NCBI GenBank assembly: GCA_963752815.1
Contig: CAVVZI010000006.1
Span: forward strand, 372,001 to 436,000
Direction: 5' to 3'
DNA: 64,000 nucleotides
Source: Sva-07 sp963752815
Lineage (GTDB): Bacteria; Actinomycetota; Acidimicrobiia; Acidimicrobiales; Ilumatobacteraceae
Shown: positions 17,306-29,818 of the stretch, piece after piece
Layout: every line of letters starts with the position of its first letter
Numbering within the stretch: position 1 is the stretch's first letter
Notes under the pieces: generated by a model
The model's input: the letters and a program-made list of their open reading frames with translations, nothing else
Database searches by the model: none
What the model was told of the DNA's origin: nothing
Made by a program: the position numbers and the translations under genes

Positions 17306-19025
17306 TCAACGGGGGCCGCGGACGAGGCGGCCGGGAAGGGCGCCGGTGAATTCGTCGTGGTCGACCGTGCGGACGCCGTCGACGAACGTGGCGACGTAGC
17401 CGCGCGCCTTCTGCACCAGTCGGCGGGCGCCGGCGGGCAGGTCGTGCACCATGCGCGGCGGGCCGAACGAGAGGCCGCCGTAGTCGATGATGTTCAGGTC
17501 GGCCCGCATGCCGGGGGCCACCAGGCCGCGGTCGCCGAGGCCGTACAGCTCGGCGGTCTGGCGGGTCTGGCGGTGGACGACGTGTTCGAGCGGCAGCTTC
17601 GGTCCCCGGCGTCCGGTCACGGGTCCAGTGGGTGAGCATGAACGTCGGCGTCCCGCCGTCGCAGATCACGCCGCAGTGGGCACCCGCGTCGGCGAGCCCC
17701 ATGCGGGTCCCGGGATGCAGGTGCGCCTCGTAGGTGAAGTCGAGGTTGCCGTACGCGTAGTTGAAGAACGGCGTGAGGATCATCCCGTGCCCGTCGTGGG
17801 CGAGCAGCTGGTCGATCACCAGGCCGATCGGATCCTGACCGGTGCGCCGGGCGACGGCGCCGATCGAGGCGTCGGCGTCGGGCTCGTAGTCGATGTCGCC
17901 GTCGGCCACCGCCCACCACTGGTCGAGCTTGTCGAGCACGACCTTGCGGAACAGTCCGCCGTCGTCCGGCTCGATCTCCAACGCCCGGCGCAGGTCCGGC
18001 GAACGGAGCGCGGCCACCTGTTCCTCGAGGGGCCGGTCGGCGTACGACCGGAACGCCGGGTGGAAGGCGAGCGGGTTGAAGCTTCCCTCGAGACACATCA
18101 GCAGGCCCACCACCCGCCCGGCCACCTGGGCGACGATCGGGATGCCGTCGGCGGCCGCTTCGTCGAGCAGGCGCAGCACGTCACGCCAGAGGTCGGGCGC
18201 ACTGTCGGGCTGGTTGAGATTGACGCTCACGGTGCGTCCCGTGCGGCGGGCCAGCTCGCGCATCCACGGCCATTCGCCGGTCGGCACGTCGACGTGGTCC
18301 GGCGCGAACTGGAACACGCCGTGGCCGGCGCGGCGCAGCGCGTCGGCGATCCCGTACAGCTCGTCGGTCGCCGCGTTCGTCCCCGGCACGAGCTCGCCGG
18401 ACTTCGATCGGTGGATCGGGGTGCGCGAGGTCGAGAAGCCCAACGCGCCGGCCCGCAGGCCGCGCTCGACGATCTCGGCCATCGCGTCGATGTCGGCGCC
18501 GGTCGCCTGTTCGTTCGCCGCACCACGGTCACCCATCACGTAGCCGCGCACCGGGCCGTGCGCCACCTGGGTGCCGACGTCGATCGCGTACCGGCGGGCG
18601 TCGAGCGCGTCGAGGTACTCCTCGAACGACTCCCACTCCCAGGTCATCCCCTCGGTCAGCGCGGTGCCCGGGATGTCCTCCACGCCCTCCATCAGCTCGA
18701 TCAGCCACTCGTGCCGGTCGGGTGCCGCCGGCGCGAAGCCGACGCCGCAATTGCCCATCACCACCGTGGTGACGCCGTGCCACGACGATGGCGTCAGGTA
18801 CGGGTCCCACGACGCCTGGCCGTCGTAGTGCGTGTGGACATCGACCCACCCGGGCGTCACGAGCAGCCCGTCGGCGTCGACGGTGGTCGACGCCGATCGA
18901 CGGCCGAGCGACCCCGCGTCGGCGACCTCGGTGATCACACCGTCGGACACGGCGACATCGGCGATCCGGGCCGGTGCTCCGCTGCCGTCGACCAGCAACC
19001 CCCCGGAAATCACCAGATCGTGCAT
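17306..19025 (-). CDS. N-acyl-D-amino-acid deacylase family amidohydrolase, frameshifted as written
   Basis: An amidohydrolase-superfamily metalloenzyme. The N-terminal metal motif is VDVHTHYDGQASWDP (near residue 65), followed by HGVTTVVMGNCGVGFAP, typical of the D-aminoacylase group, and later LADAGAHCGVICD. These enzymes hydrolyse N-acyl-D-amino acids or related amides; the substrate here is unknown. The frame breaks at about 17609-17612 inside THWTRDR...GPKLPLEHVV. Restoring one CG gives THWTRDRTRRGPKLPLEH, the family consensus, and a 573-residue protein. The ATG at 19025 has TACGGT at the leaderless spacing. Confidence 0.87.
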
Positions 19026-19032
19026 CGCGGTC

Positions 19033-19038
19033 ACCGTA
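19033..19038 (-). promoter_or_regulatory. Putative -10 (TACGGT), leaderless type
   Basis: On the minus strand TACGGT ends 7 nt before the deacylase ATG. It is divergent from the pyrR promoter about 10 bp away. Confidence 0.45.
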
Positions 19039-19046
19039 GTTCCTGG

Positions 19047-19052
19047 TACCTT
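19047..19052 (+). promoter_or_regulatory. Putative -10 (TACCTT) of the pyr operon
   Basis: TACCTT would start transcription near 19059, giving a leader of about 45 nt that holds little more than the PyrR-binding hairpin and the ribosome binding site of pyrR. Confidence 0.45.
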
Positions 19053-19068
19053 GCCCTCTGACCGTGAA

Positions 19069-19088
19069 GCGGGTCCGGAGAGGCCCGC
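19069..19088 (+). promoter_or_regulatory. PyrR-binding RNA hairpin in the pyr leader
   Basis: GCGGG and CCCGC form a stem closing the loop UCCGGAGAGG, which matches the PyrR recognition consensus UCCNGNGAGG. The hairpin ends 2 nt before the GGAAAGG ribosome binding site of pyrR. PyrR bound with UMP would therefore block translation, as reported for mycobacterial pyr operons, rather than control a terminator. Confidence 0.8.
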
Positions 19089-19103
19089 ACGGAAAGGATG
19101 AAC

Positions 19104-19646
19104 ATGGCTGCTGGCCCCGAAACCAGCACGCCGAAGGGCGCCAAGCAGGTCTTGGGGCCCGACGACGTGCGACGCGCGATCACCCGGATGGCGCACGAGA
19201 TCATCGAGCGCAACCACGGCACCGACCGTGTGGCGCTGATCGGCATCCAACAGGGTGGCGTGTGGCTCGCCGACGCCCTCGGCGAGGCGATCGCCCGGAT
19301 CGACGCATCGTCGGCCCCGGTGCCCGTCGGGTCGGTCGATGCCAGCCTGTACCGCGACGACATCGGGCTCCGCCCCGTGTCGCCGGGCGCGGTGAGCGAC
19401 CTGCGATTCGACGTGAACGGCACCACCGTCGTGCTCGTCGACGACGTGCTCTACACCGGCCGCACGGTCCGGGCGGCCCTCGACGCGGTCGGCGACTACG
19501 GACGACCGCGCGCCGTGCAACTCGCGGTGCTCGTCGATCGCGGCCACCGCGAACTACCGATCCGGCCCGACTTCGTCGGCAAGAACCTGCCGACCAGCTC
19601 CGAAGAATCCGTTGCGGCGACGCTCGACGGCGTGGTGATCTCATGA
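19104..19646 (+). CDS. pyrR: Bifunctional pyr operon regulator / uracil phosphoribosyltransferase
   Basis: A 180-residue type I PRTase-fold protein. It binds the pyr mRNA leader when UMP is high and has weak uracil phosphoribosyltransferase activity. The PRPP loop VVLVDDVLYTGRTVRAA lies near residue 113, with HEIIERNHG and DASLYRDD typical of the family. Two in-frame ATGs exist at 19098 and 19104; GGAAAGG at 19091-19097 is correctly spaced only for 19104. The matching RNA hairpin sits immediately upstream. The stop overlaps pyrB (ATGA). Confidence 0.96.
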   Translation: MAAGPETSTPKGAKQVLGPDDVRRAITRMAHEIIERNHGTDRVALIGIQQGGVWLADALGEAIARIDASSAPVPVGSVDASLYRDDIGLRPVSPGAVSDLRFDVNGTTVVLVDDVLYTGRTVRAALDAVGDYGRPRAVQLAVLVDRGHRELPIRPDFVGKNLPTSSEESVAATLDGVVIS

Positions 19647-20605
19647 CCGTCTCCGCACCTGCGATCGGCCGGTCGTTGCTGTCGGTCGAGGATCTCGGCG
19701 CCGACGGAATCCACCGCATCCTCGACCTCGCCGACCACATGGCCGAGGTCAACCGGCGGCCGAACCCGAAGGTGCCCGCACTGCGCGGCAAGACCGTCTG
19801 CAACGTCTTCTTCGAGGACTCGACCCGCACCCGTCTCAGCTTCGAGACGGCCGCCAAGCGGCTCTCCGCCGACACGATGACGTTCGCCGTCGCCCAGTCG
19901 AGCGTCAACAAGGGCGAGAGCCTGCGCGACACGATCGAGACGATCGCCGCGATGGGCGTCGACGCCTTCGTGATCCGCCACAAGTCGAGCGGGGCACCGC
20001 TGCTGGTCGACGGTTGGACGAACGCCAGCGTGATCAACGCCGGCGACGGCTGGCACGCCCATCCCACCCAGGCGCTGCTCGACGCCTACACGATCCGCAC
20101 CGCCCTCAACCGCACCGGCGGGTTCGACGGGCTCCGCGTGGCGATCGTCGGCGACATCAAACACAGCCGCGTGGCACGGAGCACGGCCACGGCCCTCACC
20201 ATGCTCGGCGCCGACGTGACCCTCGTGGCCCCGCGCACGCTGCTCCCGCCGGTGATCGACCTGCCGTCCACGGAGGCACTCGACGACGTGATCGGCGACG
20301 TCGACGTGCTGTACCTCCTGCGCATGCAGCAGGAACGGATGGGCGAGGCCCTCGTGCCGAGCCTGCGCGAGTACACGATGCGCTTCGGCCTCACCGCCGA
20401 CCGCGCCGCACGGCTCGCGCCGCACGCGCTCGTGATGCACCCGGGTCCGATGAACCGCGGCGTCGAGATCACGGTCGACCCGGCCGAACTCCCCGGCGCG
20501 GTGATCACGCAGCAGGTGACCAACGGCATCGCCGTGCGGATGGCGGTGCTGTTCGACCTCCTCGGCGGGGAGCGGTCGTCGATGAGCGAGAAGGTGACGT
20601 CATGA
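19643..20605 (+). CDS. pyrB: Aspartate carbamoyltransferase catalytic subunit
   Basis: A 320-residue enzyme condensing carbamoyl phosphate with aspartate, the committed step of pyrimidine synthesis. The carbamoyl-phosphate loop is FFEDSTRTRLSFE near residue 56 and the second-subunit loop follows at QSSVNKGES. The aspartate-site segments are GDGWHAHPTQALLD and HPGPMNRGVE. No regulatory pyrI subunit is present, as usual in actinobacteria. It is coupled by 4-nt overlaps to pyrR and pyrC. Confidence 0.97.
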   Translation: MTVSAPAIGRSLLSVEDLGADGIHRILDLADHMAEVNRRPNPKVPALRGKTVCNVFFEDSTRTRLSFETAAKRLSADTMTFAVAQSSVNKGESLRDTIETIAAMGVDAFVIRHKSSGAPLLVDGWTNASVINAGDGWHAHPTQALLDAYTIRTALNRTGGFDGLRVAIVGDIKHSRVARSTATALTMLGADVTLVAPRTLLPPVIDLPSTEALDDVIGDVDVLYLLRMQQERMGEALVPSLREYTMRFGLTADRAARLAPHALVMHPGPMNRGVEITVDPAELPGAVITQQVTNGIAVRMAVLFDLLGGERSSMSEKVTS

Positions 20606-21888
20606 CCAGCATCCTGATCACGGGCGGGCGTCTGCTCGACCAGACCGGTGAACGATCGGGTGACGTGCGCGTCACCGACGGCCGGATCGCCGAGGTCGGC
20701 ACCGATCTCACGGCGCAGGACGGCGACGAGGTGATCGACGCCGCGGGGTGCGTCGTCAGCCCCGGCTTCGTCGATCTGCACACCCATCTGCGCGAGCCCG
20801 GCAAGGAGGAGGCCGAGACGATCGAGACCGGCAGCCGGGCGGCCGCGCTCGGCGGCTTCACCGCGGTCGTGGCGATGCCCAACACCGACCCGACGCAGGA
20901 CTGCGTGGAGGTGGTCGACTTCGTCCGCCAGCAGGCCGCCCGCGCCGGGCTGTGCGAGGTGCTGCCCGCGGCGGCGATCACGGTCGGGCGCAACGGAACC
21001 CAACTCGCCCCCTTCGCCGAACTCGCCGCGGTCGGCGTGCGGATCTTCACCGACGACGGCAGCGGCGTCCAGGACCCGCTCCTCATGCGGCGGGCGTTCG
21101 AGTACTCGCTCGGGCTCGGCATCACGCTCGCCCAGCACTGCGAGGTCGCCCGCCTCACCGAGGGTGCCGTGATGCACGAAGGGGAGTGCTGCAGCCGGCT
21201 CGGTGTGCCGGGATGGCCGTCGATCGCCGAGGAACTCATGGTCCATCGCGACATCGAGCTGGTGCGGCTCACGGGGGCCCGCGCCCACTTCCTGCACCTG
21301 TCGACGGCCGGCAGCGTCGAGCTCGTCCGGCGGGCCAAGGCCGACGGCCTCCCGGTGACCGCCGAGGCGACACCGCACCACATCAGCCTCACCGACGAAC
21401 TCCTGGCCGGCTACGACGCGACGTTCAAGGTCAACCCGCCGCTGCGCACCCGTGCCGACGTCGACGCCATACGGGCGGGGCTCGCCGACGGCACGATCGA
21501 CGCCATCGCCACCGACCACGCACCGCACGCCCGCGAGACCAAGGAGCAGCCGCTCGACCAGGCACCTCCCGGGATGCTCGGGCTCGAGACGTCGCTCGGC
21601 GTCTCGATCGCCCATCTCGACATGCCGCTCGCCGACATCGTCGCCGCCCTGTCGTGGAAGCCGGCGGCGATCGCCGGGGTGGCCGACCGTCACGGCCGGC
21701 CGATCAGCGCCGGGGAGCCGGCGAACCTCACCGTGTTCGATCCCGACGTCGAGTGGGAGGTGGTGCCCGCCCGCTTGGCGAGCAGGAGCCGCAACACGCC
21801 CTTCGTCGGCACGCCCTTGCGCGGCAAGGTCCGCCACACGATCTTCGACGGGACCGTCGTCGTGCGCGACGGGGGAGCGACCCGATGA
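20602..21888 (+). CDS. pyrC: Dihydroorotase
   Basis: A 428-residue zinc amidohydrolase cyclising carbamoyl-aspartate to dihydroorotate. The metal motif is VDLHTHLREPG near residue 57, further ligands lie in AHFLHLST near 230, and the catalytic Asp is in ATDHAPHA near 302. It is the long (type I) form. The next gene starts 96 nt later, and that gap holds ARG boxes, so carAB may have extra control. Confidence 0.96.
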   Translation: MTSILITGGRLLDQTGERSGDVRVTDGRIAEVGTDLTAQDGDEVIDAAGCVVSPGFVDLHTHLREPGKEEAETIETGSRAAALGGFTAVVAMPNTDPTQDCVEVVDFVRQQAARAGLCEVLPAAAITVGRNGTQLAPFAELAAVGVRIFTDDGSGVQDPLLMRRAFEYSLGLGITLAQHCEVARLTEGAVMHEGECCSRLGVPGWPSIAEELMVHRDIELVRLTGARAHFLHLSTAGSVELVRRAKADGLPVTAEATPHHISLTDELLAGYDATFKVNPPLRTRADVDAIRAGLADGTIDAIATDHAPHARETKEQPLDQAPPGMLGLETSLGVSIAHLDMPLADIVAALSWKPAAIAGVADRHGRPISAGEPANLTVFDPDVEWEVVPARLASRSRNTPFVGTPLRGKVRHTIFDGTVVVRDGGATR

Positions 21889-21925
21889 TCCCGACACGCG
21901 TCACGAATCGATCTCACCACGACCG

Positions 21926-21956
21926 CATGAACATGCGATCGAATGGATGAACATGC
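21926..21956 (+). promoter_or_regulatory. Pair of ARG boxes upstream of carA
   Basis: Two half-palindromes, CATGAACATGC at 21926-21936 and GATGAACATGC at 21946-21956, are 20 nt apart. The same motif with 21-nt spacing lies over the argC promoter. The spacing of about two helical turns matches paired ArgR half-hexamer contacts. Confidence 0.7.
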
Positions 21957-21984
21957 AAATTTCCTCGACCGCGAGGCTCGTTCG

Positions 21985-23100
21985 ATGAGCCGTGAGACGA
22001 TTCGGGACGGTGCCCTCGTGCTCGCCGACGGGAGCGTGTTCGAGGGTGAACTGATCGGCGCCGAGGCACCGATCGCGACCGGCGAGGTCGTGTTCAACAC
22101 CGTGATGACCGGCTACCAGGAGGTGATCACCGACCCGAGCTACGCGGGCCAGATCATCACCTTCACCACCGCCCACCTCGGCAACTACGGCGTGAATCCG
22201 ACCGACGACGAGTCCCGCGGCACGTTCTGCCGGGGCATCGTGATCCGCGAACTGTCCCGCCGGCACAGCAACCACCGCGCCACCGGTGGCCTCGACGCCA
22301 TGCTGGCCACCAGCGGTGTTCCGGGCATCGCCGGCATCGACACCCGCCGGCTCACCAGGATCATCCGCGACACCGGTGCCATCCCCGGCGCGTTCGGATC
22401 GGTCAGCGAAGCCGAACTGCTCGACGCCGCACGGCGCGAGCCAGGCACCGACGGCGTCGACCTCGTCGGTACGGTCACGACGCCGGAGCGCTACACGATC
22501 GCATCCGTCGACCCGGCCAGCCGGCGGCGGATCGTCGCCATCGACTACGGGATGAAGCGCAACATCGGCCGCCACCTCGCCCGCCTCGGCACCGTCGAGG
22601 TGGTCCCGGCGGCGACCTCCGGAGCCGACATCCTGGCGCTCGCCCCGGACGGCATCTTCCTGAGCAACGGTCCCGGTGACCCCGCCATGTGTGGCCCCCA
22701 GGTCGAGGCGATCACCGCCCTGCTCGGGCAGGTTCCCATCTTCGGCATCTGCCTCGGCCATCAGTTGCTGGCGCGGGCGATCGGCGCCGACACGGTCAAG
22801 ATGCCGTTCGGCCACCACGGGGGCAACCACCCCGTGCAGAACCTCGCCAGTGGCCGGGTCGAGATCACGAGCCAGAACCACAACTTCGCCGTCGACGCCG
22901 GATCGTTCGGCGATCGAGCCACGATGACCCACGTCAACCTGAACGACGGGGTGTGCGAGGGACTGCAGGTGACCGGCGAACTCGCCTACAGCGTCCAGCA
23001 CCACCCCGAGGCCAATCCCGGCCCGCAGCGACGCCAACTACCTGTTCGAGCAGTTCGCCGACATGATGACGTATCACAACAGCGGGAACGGAGCGCGCTG

Positions 23101-23101
<1 letters not shown>
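21985..23101 (+). CDS. carA: Carbamoyl-phosphate synthase small subunit, frameshifted near the 3' end as written
   Basis: The glutaminase subunit, which hydrolyses glutamine and passes ammonia to CarB. The N-terminal CPSase domain (GEVVFNTVMTGYQEVITDPSY) is followed by a class I amidotransferase domain with the nucleophile in FGICLGHQLLA and His/Glu in QHHPEA. After HPEANPGP the frame breaks at about 23023-23026. The next frame reads SDANYLFEQFADMM and stops at 23099-23101, overlapping the carB ATG. Without the repair carA would read straight into carB as a false fusion. The repaired length is 372 residues. Confidence 0.92.
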
Positions 23102-26384
<3,283 letters not shown>

Positions 26385-26388
<4 letters not shown>

Positions 26389-27362
26389 GGTTCACCCGCC
26401 GCCGCCGCGTCGGGTCCACTTCGGTTCGTTCCGGCCCCGACCCCGAACGAACCGGGGTCGATCTGACGGCACGGATCGGCACGGTCGAGCTGAGCTCACC
26501 GGTCATGACCGCGTCGGGGACGGCCGGGTACGGGGTCGAGTTGGCCGGATCCTTCGACCTCGCGTCGGTCGGCGCGCTGGTCACCAAATCGCTCGCCGCC
26601 TTCGCGTGGGACGGCAACCCGGCGCCCCGCTTGCATCCGACGGCACAGGGCATGCTCAACGCCGTCGGCTTGCAGGGGCCCGGCATCGAACATTGGCTCG
26701 ACCACGTCGTGCCCGACCTCGTGGCGAGCGGCGCGACCGTGGTGGCGAGCATCTGGGGCCGCTCGATCGACGACTACCGCGCCGCCGCCGAGCAACTCGC
26801 CGCCGCACCCGCCCAGGTCGTCGCCGTCGAGGTCAACCTGTCGTGCCCGAACCTCGAGGGTCGGCGGTCGATCTTCGCCCACGATCCGGCTTTGTCCGCG
26901 GCGGTCATCGAGGCGACGGCCGCGTGTGGCCGGCCCCGCTGGGCGAAGTTGAGCGCCAACACCGACCGGATCGTCGAGGTCGCCGAGGCCGTGGCCGGCG
27001 CGGGTGCCGAGGCGGTCACGTGCATCAACACGATGCTCGGCTTCGCCTACGACCCCGAGACGCGACGACCGTCGCTCGCGGCCGGCGGCGGCGGATTGTC
27101 GGGCCGCGCCATCCATCCGATCGCGGTTCGCGCGGTCCACGACGTGCACGAGGCGCTCCCCGAACTCGCCATCATCGGGGTGGGAGGCGTGGCGTCGGGG
27201 TGGGACGCCGCCGAGCTGCTCCTCGCCGGGGCGTCAGCGGTGCAGGTCGGTACCGCCTCGTTCGCCAACCCGTCGGCCACCGCGGATGTGCAGCGCGAGT
27301 TGGCCGAGTGGATGCATGAGCAGGGCATTCGCGGCACCGATGAGATCGGCGCGCTAGCGTGA
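26385..27362 (+). CDS. pyrD: Dihydroorotate dehydrogenase, class 1-like
   Basis: A 325-residue FMN enzyme oxidising dihydroorotate to orotate. NLSCPNLEG near residue 150 has Cys at the catalytic base position, as in class 1 enzymes; IGVGGVASGWDAAELLLAGASAVQVGT binds FMN phosphate. No pyrK electron-transfer partner is adjacent. GTG at 26385 overlaps the carB stop and no later standard start codon precedes the conserved domain. As a result residues about 13-23 are encoded by a 31-bp interspersed repeat. pyrF and pyrE are not in this window. Confidence 0.92.
26423..26453 (+). repeat. 31-bp interspersed palindrome, family 1, copy 5, inside pyrD
   Basis: Arms GGTTCGTT and AACGAACC, same orientation as copies 1-4. 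It is translated within the extra N-terminus of pyrD as the stretch VRSGPDPERT. Confidence 0.9.
27355..27360 (+). promoter_or_regulatory. Putative -10 (TAGCGT), leaderless type, for mihF
   Basis: TAGCGT ends 6 nt before the ATG of mihF, the ideal distance for a transcript starting at the A of ATG. It overlaps the 3' end of pyrD. Confidence 0.5.
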
Positions 27363-27366
27363 CCGC

Positions 27367-27675
27367 ATGGCAACACCTCCTCCGTTGACCCCCGAGCAGC
27401 GCACTGCTGCTCTGGCCAAGGCGGCCGAAGCTCGTGCCGCCCGTGCCGAGATCAAGGCTCGTCTGAAGATGGGCTCGATGAGCCTGTCCGAGGCGCTCGC
27501 GTCCGACGACACGAACGTCGGCAAGCTCAAGGTCGTGTCGCTGCTCGAGTCACTGCCCGGCGTGGGCAAGGTCAAGGCTCGCAAGATCATGGAAGACGTC
27601 GAGATCGCCGACAACCGTCGGGTGCAGGGTCTCGGCGCACAGCAGAAGCTGAAACTGCTCGATCAACTCGGCTGA
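27367..27675 (+). CDS. mihF: Actinobacterial integration host factor
   Basis: A 102-residue nucleoid-associated protein of the mIHF family, unrelated to the alpha/beta IHF of proteobacteria. A long basic N-terminal helix (EARAARAEIKARLK) is followed by a helix-hairpin-helix-like H2TH segment (LPGVGKVKARKIM) that binds DNA without strong sequence specificity. The mihF-gmk-rpoZ-coaBC-metK order is the classic actinobacterial arrangement and supports the call. Confidence 0.95.
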   Translation: MATPPPLTPEQRTAALAKAAEARAARAEIKARLKMGSMSLSEALASDDTNVGKLKVVSLLESLPGVGKVKARKIMEDVEIADNRRVQGLGAQQKLKLLDQLG

Positions 27676-27681
27676 CGCTGC

Positions 27682-28218
27682 GTGATCATCGTCGTCTCCG
27701 GGCCGGGTGGGGTCGGCAAGGGAACCATCGTCGAGCGGCTCGTCGAGCGCGACCCGAACCTGTGGCTCAGCCGTTCGTGGACCACTCGCGAACAGCGCCC
27801 GTCCGAGGCGGACGACGCCTACGTGTTCACCGACACGGCCAGCTTCGAGCGCCGGGTCAAGGAGGGCGGATTTCTCGAGTGGACCGAGTTCCTCGGCCAC
27901 TACTACGGCAGTCCGACCCCGGAAGCCAGCCACGCGCTCGACGTCGTGCTCGAGATCGAGGTCGACGGTGCCCAGCAGGTGAAGCGCCTGAATCCCGACG
28001 CGTTGCTGATCTTCGTGCTCCCGCCGTCGCGCGACGAACAGGAACGACGGCTGCGTGGGCGTGGCGACCCCAACGACAAGGTGTTGGCGCGCCTGAAGAA
28101 GGCCGAGGTGGAAGAGCCGATCGGGCGTGAACTCGCCGACTGGGTGGTGGTCAACGACGATCTCGACACGACCGTCGACGAGATGTTGTCCATCATCAAA
28201 TCGGCCCGCGGCGGGTAG
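27682..28218 (+). CDS. gmk: Guanylate kinase
   Basis: A 178-residue kinase converting GMP to GDP. The P-loop is SGPGGVGKGTIVERL at residues 6-20, GMP-binding residues are in SRSWTTREQRPSE, and LEWTEFLGHYYGSP and LEIEVDGAQQVK are typical. GTG at 27682 follows mihF by 6 nt. It is a little shorter than usual (about 190-205) because the N-terminus begins directly at the first beta strand. Confidence 0.96.
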   Translation: MIIVVSGPGGVGKGTIVERLVERDPNLWLSRSWTTREQRPSEADDAYVFTDTASFERRVKEGGFLEWTEFLGHYYGSPTPEASHALDVVLEIEVDGAQQVKRLNPDALLIFVLPPSRDEQERRLRGRGDPNDKVLARLKKAEVEEPIGRELADWVVVNDDLDTTVDEMLSIIKSARGG

Positions 28219-28221
28219 GCT
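28216..28221 (+). promoter_or_regulatory. Putative -10 (TAGGCT) for rpoZ
   Basis: TAGGCT overlaps the gmk stop codon (TAG at 28216-28218) and ends 10 nt before the rpoZ ATG, as in alaS. Confidence 0.4.
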
Positions 28222-28231
28222 GTCGGGCACT

Positions 28232-28567
28232 ATGGCCATGGACCACGACACGATGATCAATCCGCCTATCGAGCGCCTGCTCGGGACGGTCGACTCGAAG
28301 TTCTCCCTGGTCACCCTTGCTGCCCGCCGGGCGCGCAACATCAACTCGTACTTCAACCAGCTCGGTGACGGCCTCGGGCACATGATCCCGCCGCAGGTGT
28401 CGTCGGTGTCGCGCAAGCCGCTCTCGATCGGTTTCGAGGAGATCGCCCAGCACAAGATCGTGTGGACCGAGGCTCCTGTCGAGCCCGAGTTCGACCCCGA
28501 CGCCGAAGCGCAGGCGATCGCCGACGCCGCCGGCGAGGGATTGCCCGTCGGCGATTCCGACGCCTGA
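28232..28567 (+). CDS. rpoZ: RNA polymerase omega subunit
   Basis: A 111-residue small subunit that helps fold and assemble the beta-prime subunit. The family core is NPPIERLLGTVDSKFSLV then LAARRARNINSYF, ending in KPLSIGFEEI with an acidic tail (EPEFDPDAEAQ). The first ATG at 28232 is used; a second at 28238 is possible. It lies between gmk and coaBC as in most actinobacteria. Confidence 0.95.
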   Translation: MAMDHDTMINPPIERLLGTVDSKFSLVTLAARRARNINSYFNQLGDGLGHMIPPQVSSVSRKPLSIGFEEIAQHKIVWTEAPVEPEFDPDAEAQAIADAAGEGLPVGDSDA

Positions 28568-28594
28568 CCGCCGTTTCCTGAACCGAGCCGTCGC

Positions 28595-29797
28595 ATGTCG
28601 AGTGCACTCGCCGGCAAGCGCATCGTCCTCGGAGTGACCGGGGGCATCGCCGCCTACAAGGCGATCGAGGTCTCGCGCCGTCTCGTCGACGCCGGGGCAC
28701 ACGTCGTGCCGATCATGACGGCCGGCGCCGAACGATTCATCGGCCGCACCACGCTCAGCGCACTGGCGTCCGAACCGGTACAGACCGAGCTCTGGAACAA
28801 CCCGGCCACCCCGATCCCGCACACCAAGATCGGCCAGGGGGCCGACCTCGTCCTGGTGGCCCCCGCCACGGCGCGGATCATCGCCGCGTACCGGATGGGT
28901 CTGTCGACCGACCTGCTCACCAACACGCTCCTCGCGACCCGCGCGCCGGTCGTGATCTGCCCGGCCATGCACACCGAGATGTGGGAGCACCCGGCCGTCG
29001 TCGACAACATCGCCGTGCTCCGCGAGCGCGGCGTGCACATCGTCGACCCTGCCGTCGGGCGACTCGCCGGTGGGGATTCCGGCGCCGGACGCCTCGCCGA
29101 TCCGGTGCGGATCGTCGCCGAGGCCGAACGGGTGCTCGGGCCGCGCGATCTCGCCGGGGTCCGCCTCGCGGTGTCGGCCGGGGGCACCCGTGAGCCGATC
29201 GACGCCGTCCGGGTGATCGCCAACCGCAGTTCCGGCAAGCAGGGCTACGCCATCGCGGCCGAGGCGGTGTCCCGGGGAGCCGATGTCACGATCGTGTCGA
29301 CCGTGTCGCTGCCAACGCCCGCCGGTGCCGTCGTCCACCAGGTCGAGACCGCGGCCGAGATGGAGATCGCGATGCAGCAGGCCGCCGACGACCACGATGT
29401 GATCGTCATGGCCGCCGCGGTCGCCGACTTCCGCCCGGCCACAGTGGCGGACGGCAAGCTCAAGAAGCGCGACGGCGCCCCGCAGATCCTCCTCGAGCCG
29501 ACGCCCGACATCCTCGCCGGCCTCGGTGCCCGCAAGCGCAACGGTCAGGTGCTCGTCGGTTTCGCCGCCGAGACCGACGATCTCGTCGCCAACGCGACCG
29601 CCAAACTCGTCGCCAAACGCCTCGATCTGCTCGTCGCCAACGACGTCGCCAAGCCCGGGGTGGGCTTCGAACACGACACCAATGCGGTTACGCTGTTGCG
29701 GCCCGACGCGGAGCCTGTCGAGATCGACCTCGCCGACAAGCGAGATGTCGCACGGGCCGTCATCGACGCCATCGTCGCCATACGTACACGACCCTGA
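28595..29797 (+). CDS. coaBC: Bifunctional phosphopantothenoylcysteine decarboxylase / phosphopantothenate-cysteine ligase
   Basis: A 400-residue bifunctional enzyme for two consecutive steps of coenzyme A synthesis. The CoaC half (residues 1-185) has GVTGGIAAYKAIE, the FMN/substrate segment, the active-site His in IPHTKI, and PAMHTEMWEHPA. The CoaB half begins near 190 with VSAGGTREPIDAVR and has NRSSGKQGYAIA and the AAVADFRP and KLKKR motifs for ligase activity. It follows rpoZ by 27 nt. Confidence 0.97.
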   Translation: MSSALAGKRIVLGVTGGIAAYKAIEVSRRLVDAGAHVVPIMTAGAERFIGRTTLSALASEPVQTELWNNPATPIPHTKIGQGADLVLVAPATARIIAAYRMGLSTDLLTNTLLATRAPVVICPAMHTEMWEHPAVVDNIAVLRERGVHIVDPAVGRLAGGDSGAGRLADPVRIVAEAERVLGPRDLAGVRLAVSAGGTREPIDAVRVIANRSSGKQGYAIAAEAVSRGADVTIVSTVSLPTPAGAVVHQVETAAEMEIAMQQAADDHDVIVMAAAVADFRPATVADGKLKKRDGAPQILLEPTPDILAGLGARKRNGQVLVGFAAETDDLVANATAKLVAKRLDLLVANDVAKPGVGFEHDTNAVTLLRPDAEPVEIDLADKRDVARAVIDAIVAIRTRP

Positions 29798-29818
29798 CAG
29801 GACATCGGACCACACCAC

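Noticed and set aside
29798..29818. SAM riboswitch upstream of metK
   Set aside because: The gap to coaBC is only 21 nt, too short for any known SAM aptamer.
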